Positions 26,162 through 35,320 of a stretch of 64,000 bases of DNA are shown in pieces. The stretch covers positions 62,001 to 126,000 of the forward strand of contig CALOEL010000012.1 of NCBI GenBank assembly GCA_942492375.1, read 5' to 3'. Numbering within the stretch: position 1 is the stretch's first letter; each line of letters starts with the position of its first letter. The position numbers and the translations under genes were made by a program. The stretch is from JAHEAO01 sp942492375 (GTDB lineage Bacteria; Pseudomonadota; Alphaproteobacteria; Rhodobacterales; Rhodobacteraceae). The notes under the pieces are model-generated. The model was not told the DNA's origin and made no database searches. It saw only the letters and a list, made by a program, of their open reading frames with translations.

Positions 26162-26653
26162 ATGCATCGAGAGAAGATGGTTGGAGTACATACGTTGCCT
26201 GCGAAGAAGTTCGCAATTGCCGTGCTTGTTGTTGGCGGACTCGCGACAGGTACTGCGGCCCAGTCCGATAAAGGGCACGACCGGCCAAGGGTTAGCACGG
26301 AGATGCACGGCGCGGACGCCGCAAACCCTGCGCCTGACCCCGAAACAATCAACGTGCCCGAAACCCTGAGCGCGCCAGGCTATTTCGGCCAGATTGCTTT
26401 CGAACGCGCCTGTGCGTCTTGCCACGGCACCAACGGGGCCGGCGGGACCGGTAAGGGCCCGCCACTGATCCATCCTATCTACGAACCCGGTCATCACGGT
26501 GATACGGCTTTCCTTCGGGCCGCCACGGCTGGAGTGCAGTCGCATCATTGGGATTTCGGTGACATGCCGCCAGTAGAGGGGATCACCGATGAAACCGTTG
26601 CACTGATCGTGGCATATGTTCGCGAATTGCAGCGTGCGAACGGAATCGAGTAA
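26162..26653 (+). CDS. periplasmic c-type cytochrome (CASCH)
   Basis: A 163-residue protein with an N-terminal signal segment (KKFAIAVLVVGGLATGTAA) and one haem motif, CASCHGTNGAGG, near residue 83. A Met in FGDMPPVEG near 138 is the likely sixth ligand. A second ATG lies 15 bases in. It follows the other cytochrome gene by 115 bases and may serve the same copper or redox function. Class I monohaem cytochrome; partner unknown. Confidence 0.87.
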   Translation: MHREKMVGVHTLPAKKFAIAVLVVGGLATGTAAQSDKGHDRPRVSTEMHGADAANPAPDPETINVPETLSAPGYFGQIAFERACASCHGTNGAGGTGKGPPLIHPIYEPGHHGDTAFLRAATAGVQSHHWDFGDMPPVEGITDETVALIVAYVRELQRANGIE

Positions 26654-26922
26654 TGGCGGGTCGCACCGCACCGCCTCCGGCCGTCCCGAAGACGATCGTG
26701 CCGATCGGCGGTACGGGCGATGTTGGCCGCAGATTGGTGCCGTTGCTGCTCGATCACATGTCGGACAGTGTTCTGGTGGTTTCGCGCAGTGGCATTGCAC
26801 CAGATGATCGGGTAGAGGCACTGCGGCTCGATATCGCAGACGCAATAGCCGCAGCCGGGCTTCCGCCTGGCGCGACCGTGGTGAACCTGACCGAAGCCAA
26901 GCCCGAGGAACTACGGACCTGA
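26653..26922 (+). pseudogene. truncated NAD(P)-binding dehydrogenase fragment
   Basis: An 89-residue reading that overlaps the cytochrome stop as TAATG. It starts like a saccharopine-dehydrogenase-type Rossmann fold (IVPIGGTGDVGRRLVPLLL; VVNLTEA) and then stops. No continuation of the fold was found in any frame, and transposase remnants follow within 160 bases. I read it as the 5' end of a gene cut by mobile-element activity. Confidence 0.5.
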
Positions 26923-27080
26923 TGGCAGGCGGTCAGGAACTCGCCGTGCTGGAAGGGTCGCTGGGCGGCACCGTCTGACCGCTGTCGCATAGTCGTTGAT
27001 GGGACCGGGCCGATGCCGTAACCGCCCCCGAGGGCATCACCGTGCCAAGGTGGGTTCGCAACAATTCAATTTGGGAGGCG

Positions 27081-27160
27081 GTCACGGCAGAGATTGTCAC
27101 TGTCGGACTCGATCTGGCGAAGAACGTGTTTCAGGTTCGCGGCGCAGACGGTACGGGAGT
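27081..27160 (+). mobile_element. IS110-family transposase remnant (N-terminal end)
   Basis: About 27 codons read VTVGLDLAKNVFQVRGADG, the standard N-terminal RuvC-like start of IS110 transposases with its first catalytic Asp. The similarity stops abruptly at about 27160 and no rest of the element is seen. Confidence 0.65.
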
Positions 27161-27176
27161 GGAAGGAATCTGGGGA

Positions 27177-27320
27177 TCAAGCCGCGTTGTCACGCCCAGC
27201 TGAGGGTCGTCCATCCAGTACGGCTGCTCTCACTGTAGCGACCCTGTGGGCACCCCGTGATGACCACCGCATTCGCTGCTTCTTTCCCATTCGAGCGTTC
27301 GCGATTTTGTTGACTAGACC
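27177..27320 (-). mobile_element. transposase C-terminal remnant
   Basis: A 47-codon stretch on the minus strand, NARMGKKQRMRWSSRGAH followed by RVATVRAAVLDG, looks like the basic C-terminal end of a transposase, ending at a TGA. It begins almost where the IS110 scrap ends, on the other strand. The family cannot be named. The 27321-27486 stretch beyond it shows no gene. Confidence 0.45.
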
Positions 27321-27486
27321 TTCCCGCGATGTCAGACGCTTTTCCTTGCCGCCGCCGGCGACCCTAGTCGACGAGAGCAGACAGGCTATGGGTCATGTAG
27401 GCCTGTAGGTCCATCGGTTCTCCTTCAGATTTGCTATTCAAGATTGCGGGTGCGTCGGCCAACTGCACGGCGCGAACTGAGCCCCG

Positions 27487-29028
27487 TCAGCTCGTAACGA
27501 CCTCAACGTGATCGGCAAACCAGGCCGACGCGATTTCAACATCTGTGACGACCAACTCGTGTCCCGCAGATATCGTCCTGCTTTCCACATCCGCGCCGCC
27601 TGCGCGCAACGCCCGCTCTAGCGGCGATACCAAGCGACCGTAAGGGTCGCTCGCCCCGTTCAGCAGCAGCACGTGCTTGCCCGTCAGGTCTGTGTCGGGC
27701 GGATTTTCCAGCACCTGGACAGCTCGCAGGAGGATGGCTCGGCCGACTGTTTCGGGGTGAAGTTGCATCACCGCGCCCAGCAGATTGGCCCCGTTTGAAT
27801 AACCCAAAAAGCTCAGCCGCTCCGCGTCGAGCGCGTAGCCCGACACCGCACCTTTAACGAATGCCGCAAAGGCCTCGGCTTCGGTACGAATGTCGGCCTG
27901 GTCGTAGGTGACCACATCGAAGCGGCGGAACCAGCGATTGATGCCTTCCTCTGTCGAGCGGCCGCGCACCCCCAGAAGAGTGGCTCGCAGATTGATCCGG
28001 TGCGCCAGCGGCAACAGATCGGCCTCGTTGCCAGCGGTGCCGTGCAGCAGGACGATCGTGCTGCCGTCCGGGTCTTCGGGCCGGTAAAAGCGGTGGATAA
28101 AGGGCAGATCACGGATCGGAAACCTGTCCTCGCCTGGCAGGGCGAATTGCGGAAGCATCAAGTTCAAGTCTTGCGCCCTGTCGGCGTCCTGGGGCGGCAC
28201 GAACAGCGTCTCACCCAGTTGACCGGGCGACTCGTCCACCGCGAAGCCGGGACCGTCGGTGGCATATTCGATCAGGGTTCCGGCAGGCTCGCGGACATAA
28301 AGCGAAAGAAAATACTTGCGGTCGTGGATCCGGGTGACCCCGCCCATGTCGCGCAGCTCCTGCCGCATCCGCCGCAGTGCATCCTCGTCCGCCGCGCGAA
28401 AGGCGACATGATCGAGGATACCCGCGCCAGGCACGCTCGGCACGAAACCGGAGGCATCGCGCACATCGACCACATCAGTGTCCGAAGCCAACCGTCGAAT
28501 TGCGCCTTCTCTTTCGCTTTCATGGTAGCCGAAACGGGTGACGAACGCGGTCGTCTCGTCAGGGTCTTCCGACAGGATCGTCACGCCATGAAGGCGCGCC
28601 GGAGCATCGGCATCGGGCAACGGCGCAGCGGCAGGCGCATCCACGCCAACCAGCTTGACGATCAGACCGTCGGGATCCTTGAGCCGCAGGACCGGTGCGC
28701 CGAATTCGCGAGAGGGCCCTTCGACCGAAACCCGCGCGTCCATCGCCCGCGTCAGCCAGTCGCCGATGCTGGCGGGCGGCACCGCGAAGGAGATTTCCGC
28801 GACCTGTCCATGTCCCACGCGGCCACGTCCACCCGCTTCCCAGACCAAAAAGCTGACGAGTGAACCCGGCGAGCCCGCCGCATCCCCATAGAACAGATGC
28901 AATTGTTCGGCATCCTCGAAGCCGCCGGTGCGTTTCACCAGCCGCAAGCCGAGAAAGCCGGCATAGAAATCCACGTTCGCCTGCACATTCGCGGTGATCC
29001 CTGTGACGTGATGGATGCCGGCGGTCAT
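27487..29028 (-). CDS. fusion of VOC ring-cleaving dioxygenase (MhqO-like) and alpha/beta hydrolase (MhqD-like)
   Basis: A 513-residue protein. Residues 1-300 contain VOC (glyoxalase-fold) modules starting MTAGIHHVTGITAN, with metal ligands expected at the HHVTG histidine, a later LDHVAF histidine and the LIEYATDGPGF glutamate; this resembles MhqO-type hydroquinone dioxygenases. Residues 320-513 are a small hydrolase with the nucleophile elbow LGYSNGANLLG near 420, an Asp in NGASDPYG and a His in ISAGHELV, resembling MhqD. In Bacillus the two are separate genes acting against quinones. The ATG at 29028, seven bases after aagga, is preferred. Confidence 0.85.
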   Translation of the reverse strand: MTAGIHHVTGITANVQANVDFYAGFLGLRLVKRTGGFEDAEQLHLFYGDAAGSPGSLVSFLVWEAGGRGRVGHGQVAEISFAVPPASIGDWLTRAMDARVSVEGPSREFGAPVLRLKDPDGLIVKLVGVDAPAAAPLPDADAPARLHGVTILSEDPDETTAFVTRFGYHESEREGAIRRLASDTDVVDVRDASGFVPSVPGAGILDHVAFRAADEDALRRMRQELRDMGGVTRIHDRKYFLSLYVREPAGTLIEYATDGPGFAVDESPGQLGETLFVPPQDADRAQDLNLMLPQFALPGEDRFPIRDLPFIHRFYRPEDPDGSTIVLLHGTAGNEADLLPLAHRINLRATLLGVRGRSTEEGINRWFRRFDVVTYDQADIRTEAEAFAAFVKGAVSGYALDAERLSFLGYSNGANLLGAVMQLHPETVGRAILLRAVQVLENPPDTDLTGKHVLLLNGASDPYGRLVSPLERALRAGGADVESRTISAGHELVVTDVEIASAWFADHVEVVTS

Positions 29029-29302
29029 TTCGATTTCCTTCTCCGTGCACAACGACACTCCGGTCGCCCTGCTTGGACTGAAAATAAGAGCTTTGACGCC
29101 ATCGTTCGAACCACAATTATCTCATGTTCGACAAGGAGGATGCGGCACTCAATGAGCCGACCATCGCTCTGCATGACATGCTGCAGGACGACGGGCTGCC
29201 GGTCGCATTGACGCTTCAAGTTTATCGCGCGGAAAGCCTGCCGACGCAATTGTGACACGGATCACACTGGACAGTTTTCAGCCATCCACGCATCCTCGTT
29301 TC

Positions 29303-30280
29303 ATGCAAACTCGCCGCACTTTCGCCCTCACCGTGGCCGCCTCGTTGGCGATGCCGCATCTCGGCCGCGCGCAGACGGACGACCTCGACACAGCAATCGG
29401 CAGGCTTTCGCAACTCCATTCTCTCCAGATCAGACTTGGAGAAGAGATCGTGTTTGCAGCGGAGCCACGCGGCCCGGGCCTGACCCGGTTGGCGAATATC
29501 AAATCCTGTTCAAAGAGCATCGTTGCACTGCTTTTGGGGGTCGCAATCAGCAGAGGCGAAGTTCCGTCGGTGACTGCCACACTTGGCGAAGTCGCGCCCG
29601 GCATTCTGCCAACCAATGCCACGCCCAATGCGGCTGACATCACGATGGAGGACTTGGTGACACTCCGCGCAGGCCTCGAACGCACTTCGGGACCGAACTA
29701 TGGTGAATGGGTCAGTTCTGCCAATTGGCTGACTGACGCGCTGACCCGCCCGATGGTCGCCGAGCCCGGAACGCGAATGCTCTATTCCACCGGCTCGACT
29801 CACATCCTGGGAGCGGCGCTCACAGCAGCGACGGGGCAAAGCCTCCTCTCGCAGGCGCGCAGCCGGCTTGGCGATCCGTTGGGCATCGAAATACCCGCCT
29901 GGACGCGCGACCCGCAGGGCTACTTTCTCGGTGGAAACGAAATGGCGCTTCGTCCGACCGCCATGCTGGATATCGCAACCCTGCTTCGCGACAATGGCAG
30001 GTTCGCCGGCGCCCAGGTCGTCCCGCAATCCTGGATCGCCGCCTCGACAACACCCCGTGCGCGATCGCCGTGGTCGGGACTGTCGTATGGCTATGGTTGG
30101 TTCCTGTCTCCTTCTGGCTACGTGCTTGCCAGGGGCTACGGCGGCCAGATCATCGCGGCGCACCGCGGCAGAAACCTTGCCGTCGCCATCACCTCGGACC
30201 CGACAACGCCTGCCCGGTCTGGCGGCTATTTCGGCGATCTGATGCGCCTGCTTGACGGACCGATCCTCGCCATCGGGTAG
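29303..30280 (+). CDS. serine hydrolase, class C beta-lactamase-related
   Basis: A 325-residue exported protein whose start, QTRRTFALTVAASLAM, looks like a twin-arginine signal. The SxxK nucleophile motif is SCSK near residue 72 and a Tyr motif, YSTGSTH, near 160. The later third motif is not clear-cut. Family members include esterases and peptidases as well as beta-lactamases; antibiotic hydrolysis is not implied. The ATG at 29303 is preferred. It lies divergent from the VOC fusion. The 274-base gap before it shows no convincing gene. Confidence 0.8.
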   Translation: MQTRRTFALTVAASLAMPHLGRAQTDDLDTAIGRLSQLHSLQIRLGEEIVFAAEPRGPGLTRLANIKSCSKSIVALLLGVAISRGEVPSVTATLGEVAPGILPTNATPNAADITMEDLVTLRAGLERTSGPNYGEWVSSANWLTDALTRPMVAEPGTRMLYSTGSTHILGAALTAATGQSLLSQARSRLGDPLGIEIPAWTRDPQGYFLGGNEMALRPTAMLDIATLLRDNGRFAGAQVVPQSWIAASTTPRARSPWSGLSYGYGWFLSPSGYVLARGYGGQIIAAHRGRNLAVAITSDPTTPARSGGYFGDLMRLLDGPILAIG

Positions 30281-30567
30281 TGGTTGCCTAGCAAAAGGAA
30301 AGAGTCCGATGCGCGCGATCGGCTCAAATTCCGACGGGCCGCCTCGCAGCGCCAGGCCGCGGCGCGTATGAGGTGCGGGGGAGACCTTGAGGCGAATAAT
30401 GGGAATGCCGCGCCGCGCTGCACAGAGCCTGAGGAACCACGAATACCTGCTCTGTGGAGGCTGCACTACAGAACAAGGTGAGCTAGCCTGAGTTCGCAAT
30501 GGTCACCCTCGACAGACATATCCTGGAACGAAATCACCCTGCCTGCCGCAACGCTACGTCGTGGCCC

Positions 30568-31218
30568 TAAAGGTCTCCGTACCAATTGTGCAACTTGACG
30601 GTCGTGGCGTCACCGATAAGTGCGGCCAGTAGCGTTGGATCCTGGGTGCCGTCGTCGCGACCGCGATAGTGGTAGGGGTAGACAAAAAGTCGGCTGGAAC
30701 TCGGCAATTGCCGATGCCGCTTGGTCAATATCCATTGTGAACGGCAGATTCATCTAGACGAAAGCCAAGTCAATACCGCTGAGCCCGCGCATTTCGGGGA
30801 TATCCTCGGTATCGCCGGACACATAGATACGACCCTCGCCGATGTTGATTATATATCCGTTGTCCCGGCCCTGTGGGTGGAAATCGAGCCGGCCTTCGGT
30901 AATATTGTAAGCCGGGATCGCCTCGATTGTTGCATCCCCGTGGCTGGAGCTTTCGCCATTGCCAATCGCGGAGGTCCGCGCGGCGAGGTCGACAGTCATC
31001 ATGGCGTGTACCGCAGCGTTCGCGATGATCGGTGCGGAGCCTGCAACGGCCTGCAAGGTTTCGGTGTTGAAATGATCACCGTGCTCGTGCGTAACCAGCA
31101 CCAGATCTGCAGATGGTAGCCCCTCATGAGAGGAAGGCTTGCCGACGGGGTCGGCATAGATCACACCGGCAGGCGTCTCCAGCACAACCGAAGCATGGCT
31201 CACCGGATGCACGATCAC
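30568..31218 (-). pseudogene. MBL-fold metallohydrolase (UlaG-like), broken by an amber codon and a frameshift
   Basis: The intact part (154 residues) has the zinc motif THEHGDHFN and VSGDTEDIPEM. A TAG at 30754-30756 interrupts it, after which the reading continues as MNLPFTMDIDQAASAIAEF, the natural continuation of this family. A further frame change at the A5 run near 30683-30688 is needed to read VYPYHYRGRDDGTQDP and on to the stop at 30568. Two separate lesions argue for a dead gene or, less likely, sequencing errors. The 287-base stretch between it and the serine hydrolase gene (30281-30567) holds nothing recognisable. Confidence 0.75.
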
Positions 31219-31224
31219 GAGCCC

Positions 31225-31640
31225 TCCGGCGGTTTTATCTCATTTGGCAGGTGCCCGCCGGCATGAGCGCGCCGATGACAATATGATCGACGTCCAGTTC
31301 CTTCGCGACCTCCAGCACTTCTTCATAAAGCTTGCCGTGCCGTGCTACGGTCTTGAAAGTCACACCGTCGGGGATATGGTCCGCCGCCACTTCCTTCAGC
31401 CCGGTACGGCGTGGAACCCGTCGAACGGGCCAACGTGGGCCAGGCATTCAAATCGGCATAGCTCTTGAACTTCGGGCGCGGCACGAAGAACCGCCACCGG
31501 AGCACGCCAACCTGGTTCTAACCTGTCCCTTCTCCCAACCGGACGAAGACGTGCAGACGACGGGATCGACCAGATAGCGGGCCGCACATCTTCTGGAGCC
31601 GCCGGTCACAGACCCGATCGTCGCCGCAGGTAATGGGACA
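31225..31640 (-). pseudogene. universal stress protein (UspA family) remnant
   Basis: Pieces of a UspA-like protein occur in different minus-strand frames. RRLHVFVRLGEG lies near the 5' side; VTFKTVARHGKLYEEVLEVAKE with DVDHIVIGA lies near 31250-31370, matching the conserved second half of the family. No single frame spans it, so at least two frameshifts are required. It sits between the MBL pseudogene and the spermidine-synthase-like gene. Confidence 0.5.
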
Positions 31641-31806
31641 TATGGGGCTTCCTTTGGGAATGGCAGAAAGTCCGCTTTGCAAGTCATCAGTCCCAAAAAT
31701 TGCAGTGCTTCCCCGCCGATATCCGCTTTCAGGAAGCTGCACTGCAGCGTGTAGGGTCGAGGCGAGTGGCCGCTTTGGGCCGAAAGCGTTGTTCAAACCG
31801 TCAGTT

Positions 31807-33372
31807 CTACCGATGTCCGACCCAGCCGCGATCATCGGTGAAGGCGCGGGCGTCGGAGATTTGTGTGGGGCCGTAGCCGTCTGGCACACTGTCCAGAGGC
31901 GCGAGCGGCCGAAGGGCAGCCGCGAAGAGGATATTGGTTCGACCTCGTGCGTTCACGTCGCCCTGAACGGCCTCAACGTGCGGATAAAGCTCCCGCAGGA
32001 TCGCCTGGACGCCGCGCGCGAGGGAACCGTCGGGCGTATCCAGAAGGTTCACATAAACCGGGCCATCGGCGATCTCCCGCAGGCGGGAGAAGGTCTCAAG
32101 CGTGACCAGATGCGCCGGGACCGAGCCGGAGGAGAACGCATCCATCACGACGGCGTCGAAGCGTTGATCTGTTTCGTTAAGGTAGACCCGCCCGTCAGCA
32201 TGAACGATGCCGAGCCGACCGTCGGCGCCCTCTTCGGATACGTCAAAGCCTGTCTGAGCAATCATTTCCGCGGCACTTGGCATGTGCATCCGAACCACCT
32301 TAGTCACCAGAGGGTCGATCTCAACCGCTATCGCCCGTGCCTTCGGCCGCGAGGCGAGCAACTTTGTCGGCAGCGTGTAACCGCCGCCGCCGACGAACAA
32401 AACCGTCGCCTCCGGCCCCAGATCGCGATCCATGCGCGCCCAAAGCCATTGCGTATAGCTCAGGGCAAGTCTGACCGAGCCATCTTCGGCCTCTGCCGGC
32501 GTGACCCTCTCGGCTGCTTGCAATGTGCCGTCCGATACAAGGCGCACCTCCCCGCCGCGTTGGACGACATGCAAGCAGGACAGACCAGATTCGTATTGGC
32601 AGGCCGGGGCTCCGGCGAGGCCTGCAAAGGCGACGAAACCCGCCGCTGCGATGTTCACGCCGGGATTTCCCGGTTCGCCGCCTCGCACGAAGAACAGGCA
32701 AAGCAGCGCCACGGCCCCGCAGGCGGCGAAAGTCGCCGTCGAGCCGATCAAAGGCAAGGTGACGAACCCGGCGAGGATGGCCCCGAAGATCGCCCCGACC
32801 GACCCTGCGGCCAGCACGAACCCCAGCGTCGATCCCTCCCGGCCCGGGCGCGCCTCGATCGCGAGTTTCGCAAGCAATGGAGACGGCAGTGTCACACAGA
32901 CAGAGGCCGGAAAGAACACGAGGACTACGCTGAGCATCATTCCACCGTTGCCGCGCGCGCCCCAGGCCTGCAGAAGGCCAAGCAGCGTCGGCGACACGGC
33001 CATCAGCACCGCCGCCGCGACGAGCGCGCTGCGGACCTTGCGCAATGCGACGGCGCGGGGCCGTTCCGCCACAACCCCGCCAAGGGCGCTGCCCAGGGAG
33101 AATCCGGCCAGAACCGTCGCGATGACCGTCGTCCAGGTCAGCAACGAGGTGCCAAAGAAGGGTGCTAGCACACGGCCGGCGGCGATCTCGTAGGTCAATC
33201 CAACAGCGGACAGAACGAGAATGAGCGCGATGGTGACTGAAAAGCGGATGGCGGCCTCCGTGTGGCATTGTGGGGAAGCTGAGCGGTTCCGCCCCGCATG
33301 AGCCCACGAAATAGCGGGGTTTTTCCCGGAAGAGAAGGACCGATCGGAATTTGCCCTTGTTGACTTGGGCAT
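31807..33372 (-). CDS. membrane-fused spermidine synthase-like protein
   Basis: A 521-residue protein. Residues about 45-270 form roughly seven membrane helices (LILVLSAVGLTYEIAAGRVLAPFFG and on). Residues 300-500 form a spermidine-synthase-type methyltransferase-like fold with VLFVGGGGYTLPTKLL, AVEIDPLVTKVV and the VVMDAFSSGSVPAHL loop. Such fusions are widespread; the reaction is rarely known and polyamine synthesis is not assured. The first ATG at 33372 leaves a 40-residue hydrophilic leader; a TTG at 33411 is also open. No gene is seen in 33373-33510. Confidence 0.82.
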   Translation of the reverse strand: MPKSTRANSDRSFSSGKNPAISWAHAGRNRSASPQCHTEAAIRFSVTIALILVLSAVGLTYEIAAGRVLAPFFGTSLLTWTTVIATVLAGFSLGSALGGVVAERPRAVALRKVRSALVAAAVLMAVSPTLLGLLQAWGARGNGGMMLSVVLVFFPASVCVTLPSPLLAKLAIEARPGREGSTLGFVLAAGSVGAIFGAILAGFVTLPLIGSTATFAACGAVALLCLFFVRGGEPGNPGVNIAAAGFVAFAGLAGAPACQYESGLSCLHVVQRGGEVRLVSDGTLQAAERVTPAEAEDGSVRLALSYTQWLWARMDRDLGPEATVLFVGGGGYTLPTKLLASRPKARAIAVEIDPLVTKVVRMHMPSAAEMIAQTGFDVSEEGADGRLGIVHADGRVYLNETDQRFDAVVMDAFSSGSVPAHLVTLETFSRLREIADGPVYVNLLDTPDGSLARGVQAILRELYPHVEAVQGDVNARGRTNILFAAALRPLAPLDSVPDGYGPTQISDARAFTDDRGWVGHR

Positions 33373-33510
33373 CGCACGGACCCGCCGGTTTTCGTTATAA
33401 AGAAAGGGCAAACAGCGGGCAGATCAGGCAATATCGAGGAAACGACGTCCGAAATGGCAAGCTTTCCGCGATCCGTGACCTCATTCGGAGCCAGGTTCTT
33501 GAAGATGCGT

Positions 33511-34449
33511 TCAAGTTCCGGTGGGCCGTGCTTGACTCCGCCAAGTCATTGACGCGTCGCGGACCGCCAACGGATCAGTTATGACCAGTTCGATTCTGCG
33601 ACGAGGTACTGTTGTTCCCGCCTCCCGCATCGCCTTGTCGATCAGGCTATAAACCTCATCCCGGCAATTGATATCGCGATCGAAGCGCGACAACCAGTAT
33701 CGGACTGCATAGGTGATGCCAGATTCCTCATAGGCCTGCACCCTTACATCCGGCGCAGGGTCCTTCTGAATGAGCGTCGCGCCCTGCAAGGCGTCAAGGA
33801 TGAGGCGCCTTGCTTCATCTACGGGAAAAGCGTGATCCAGCGTCAGGGATACCTGTGCGCGGTATTGTGGTTTCGGTGCCGACTAGTTGGTAATCCTCTG
33901 GCGCGCGATCTGACTGTTGGGCAGGATCATGTACGTCGCGTCGCGCGTCAGAACCCGTGTCGTCCGCCATCCGATTTCGATGACCCGGCCACGCGCCAGC
34001 GTGTCTATGTCGATCCAGTCGCCGATGCGAAACGGCCCTTCGACCCCCAATGCCACGCCCGACAACGTATCCGCGACCACGTTGCGGATGGCAAATCCCA
34101 GCATCGCCAGGATAAGTCCAGAACCGGCCAGCGCGCCCAGAGCACCTTGTCCCATATATAGCGAAACGGTTGCAGCGAAGGCGGCCAGGAACAGCACCGC
34201 AGCGATCAGATCCTTGAGCAGTCGCGGATAGGGTCGCCTGCGTGAGGCCGCCTGATCCAGCGTCATAGCCACAATCCGGCTGACCAGCCAGGCCCCGGCA
34301 AAGTAGGCCAGTGCCGTGATCCCAAGCGTCAGGTTTTCATTGCCGATCGCAGCACCCGCGAAGTCTGTCCAAAAGAATATCAGTCCGAAAGACAGGAAAG
34401 TGAGGAGCGTTGGCCAGACGAGGCGCATCGCATGTTGTTTTGCCGTCAT
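33511..34449 (-). pseudogene. MscS-family mechanosensitive channel interrupted by an amber codon
   Basis: The N-terminal 188 residues from the ATG at 34449 hold four membrane segments and the MscS core (GSGLILAMLGFAIRNVVADTLSG; GDWIDIDTLARGRVIEIGWRTTRVLT; ILPNSQIARQRITN). A TAG at 33883-33885 follows. The same frame then continues with SAPKPQYRAQVSLTLDHAFPVDEAR and a normal MscS C-terminal domain down to 33511. One codon separates it from an intact gene, so it could be a recent mutation, a read-through product or a sequence error. It is translationally coupled to the zinc-ribbon gene before it (ATGA). Confidence 0.8.
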
Positions 34450-34658
34450 TGCAGTCGTCCTCCCTTTGCTGCGGCGCAGGATGGGCACCGACCGGCATGG
34501 GCGCGCGGGGTCGGTCTCTTGCAGACTCGACAAGCGATATCGCCGAAACCGGTCGGCCGCAGGATCGGTTCAAGGCAAAGCGGGCATCGCTTGAGAGCGG
34601 CGCGGGGCAGGACTTCCATGCAATTGCGGCAGCTTATGCGCACGCGATCGAGGGTCAT
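34446..34658 (-). CDS. small double zinc-ribbon protein
   Basis: A 70-residue protein with four C-x2-C pairs: CRNC, CPLC, CRVC and CPSC, spaced for two zinc ribbons. The ATG at 34658 has ggag nine bases before it. It overlaps the MscS-type gene by ATGA. Zinc ribbons mediate contacts with nucleic acids or proteins; no specific role can be named. Another minus-strand start at 34724 is possible but has a poor ribosome site. Confidence 0.65.
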   Translation of the reverse strand: MTLDRVRISCRNCMEVLPRAALKRCPLCLEPILRPTGFGDIACRVCKRPTPRAHAGRCPSCAAAKGGRLQ

Positions 34659-34797
34659 TGAACTCACTCCGGAGAACTGGGTGTTAACGGCGGCGATTTG
34701 GGTTTGCCCGGAGAGAACCTCCAACTTTCACGTCATTGGATCGCTCTCTCCGGGTCGGTATGTGCGGTCGGGACGGACTTCGCCGGTTACACCATCT

Positions 34798-35244
34798 TCA
34801 ATTTCCGCCGGTCTCCGCGGCGAGTGGCTGCTCGACGTGGGTGACTGTCAGCATCCGGCGCTGGCTGTCGCGGGTGTCCCAGTAGAAGGCAGCCCCTTCG
34901 GACAGGCCCAGAAGCGCCACGCCGATCGGTGTCATCAGCGAAACCCGATGGCGCGTTATGTCGGCATCCTCCGGATAAACCAGTATCACGCGTCTTTCCT
35001 GTCCCGTGGTTTCGTCCATGTAGGTCACTGCGCTGCCAACCCCGACGACGGTCTTCGGCATTTTTCGGGAAGCCACGATACGCGCGCGGCCAATCTCGTC
35101 CAAAAGGCGATCGGCCAGCGCAGGATTGCGCTGCATCGCGCCTACCGCCAAGGCTTCGATATGCGCGAGATCATCGGCGTTGATAACGATTTTCGGGTGG
35201 CGCATCTGCCGCTTTTTGGCGGGACTGGTCATTTGAGTCGTCAT
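34798..35244 (-). CDS. GreA/GreB-family protein, Rnk-like nucleoside diphosphate kinase regulator
   Basis: A 148-residue protein. The N-terminal part (PKIVINADDLAHIEALA) is the short Rnk-type arm and the C-terminal part (VGVGSAVTYMDETTGQERRVILVYPEDADI; SLMTPIGVALLGLSEG) is the Gre C-terminal domain that binds RNA polymerase. Rnk lacks the long coiled coil of GreA and does not stimulate cleavage. A ggagg ribosome site supports the ATG at 35244. It is followed by zinc-ribbon and MscS genes on the same strand. Confidence 0.88.
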   Translation of the reverse strand: MTTQMTSPAKKRQMRHPKIVINADDLAHIEALAVGAMQRNPALADRLLDEIGRARIVASRKMPKTVVGVGSAVTYMDETTGQERRVILVYPEDADITRHRVSLMTPIGVALLGLSEGAAFYWDTRDSQRRMLTVTHVEQPLAAETGGN

Positions 35245-35320
35245 TCGGATAGCCTCCATGTACAGGCAATGAAAAGAAAAATTCTCGGGTTGATGGGTCT
35301 TGGAACGCCTTAGGCGAAGG

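Noticed and set aside
29124..29255. A 43-residue plus-strand ORF between the VOC fusion and the serine hydrolase
   Set aside because: No ribosome site, no recognisable family and not long enough to support alone.
30754..33885. Amber read-through or recoding to explain both TAG codons
   Set aside because: The MBL gene also has a frameshift and UspA is broken without amber codons; tauR ends normally at TAG. Decay is simpler.
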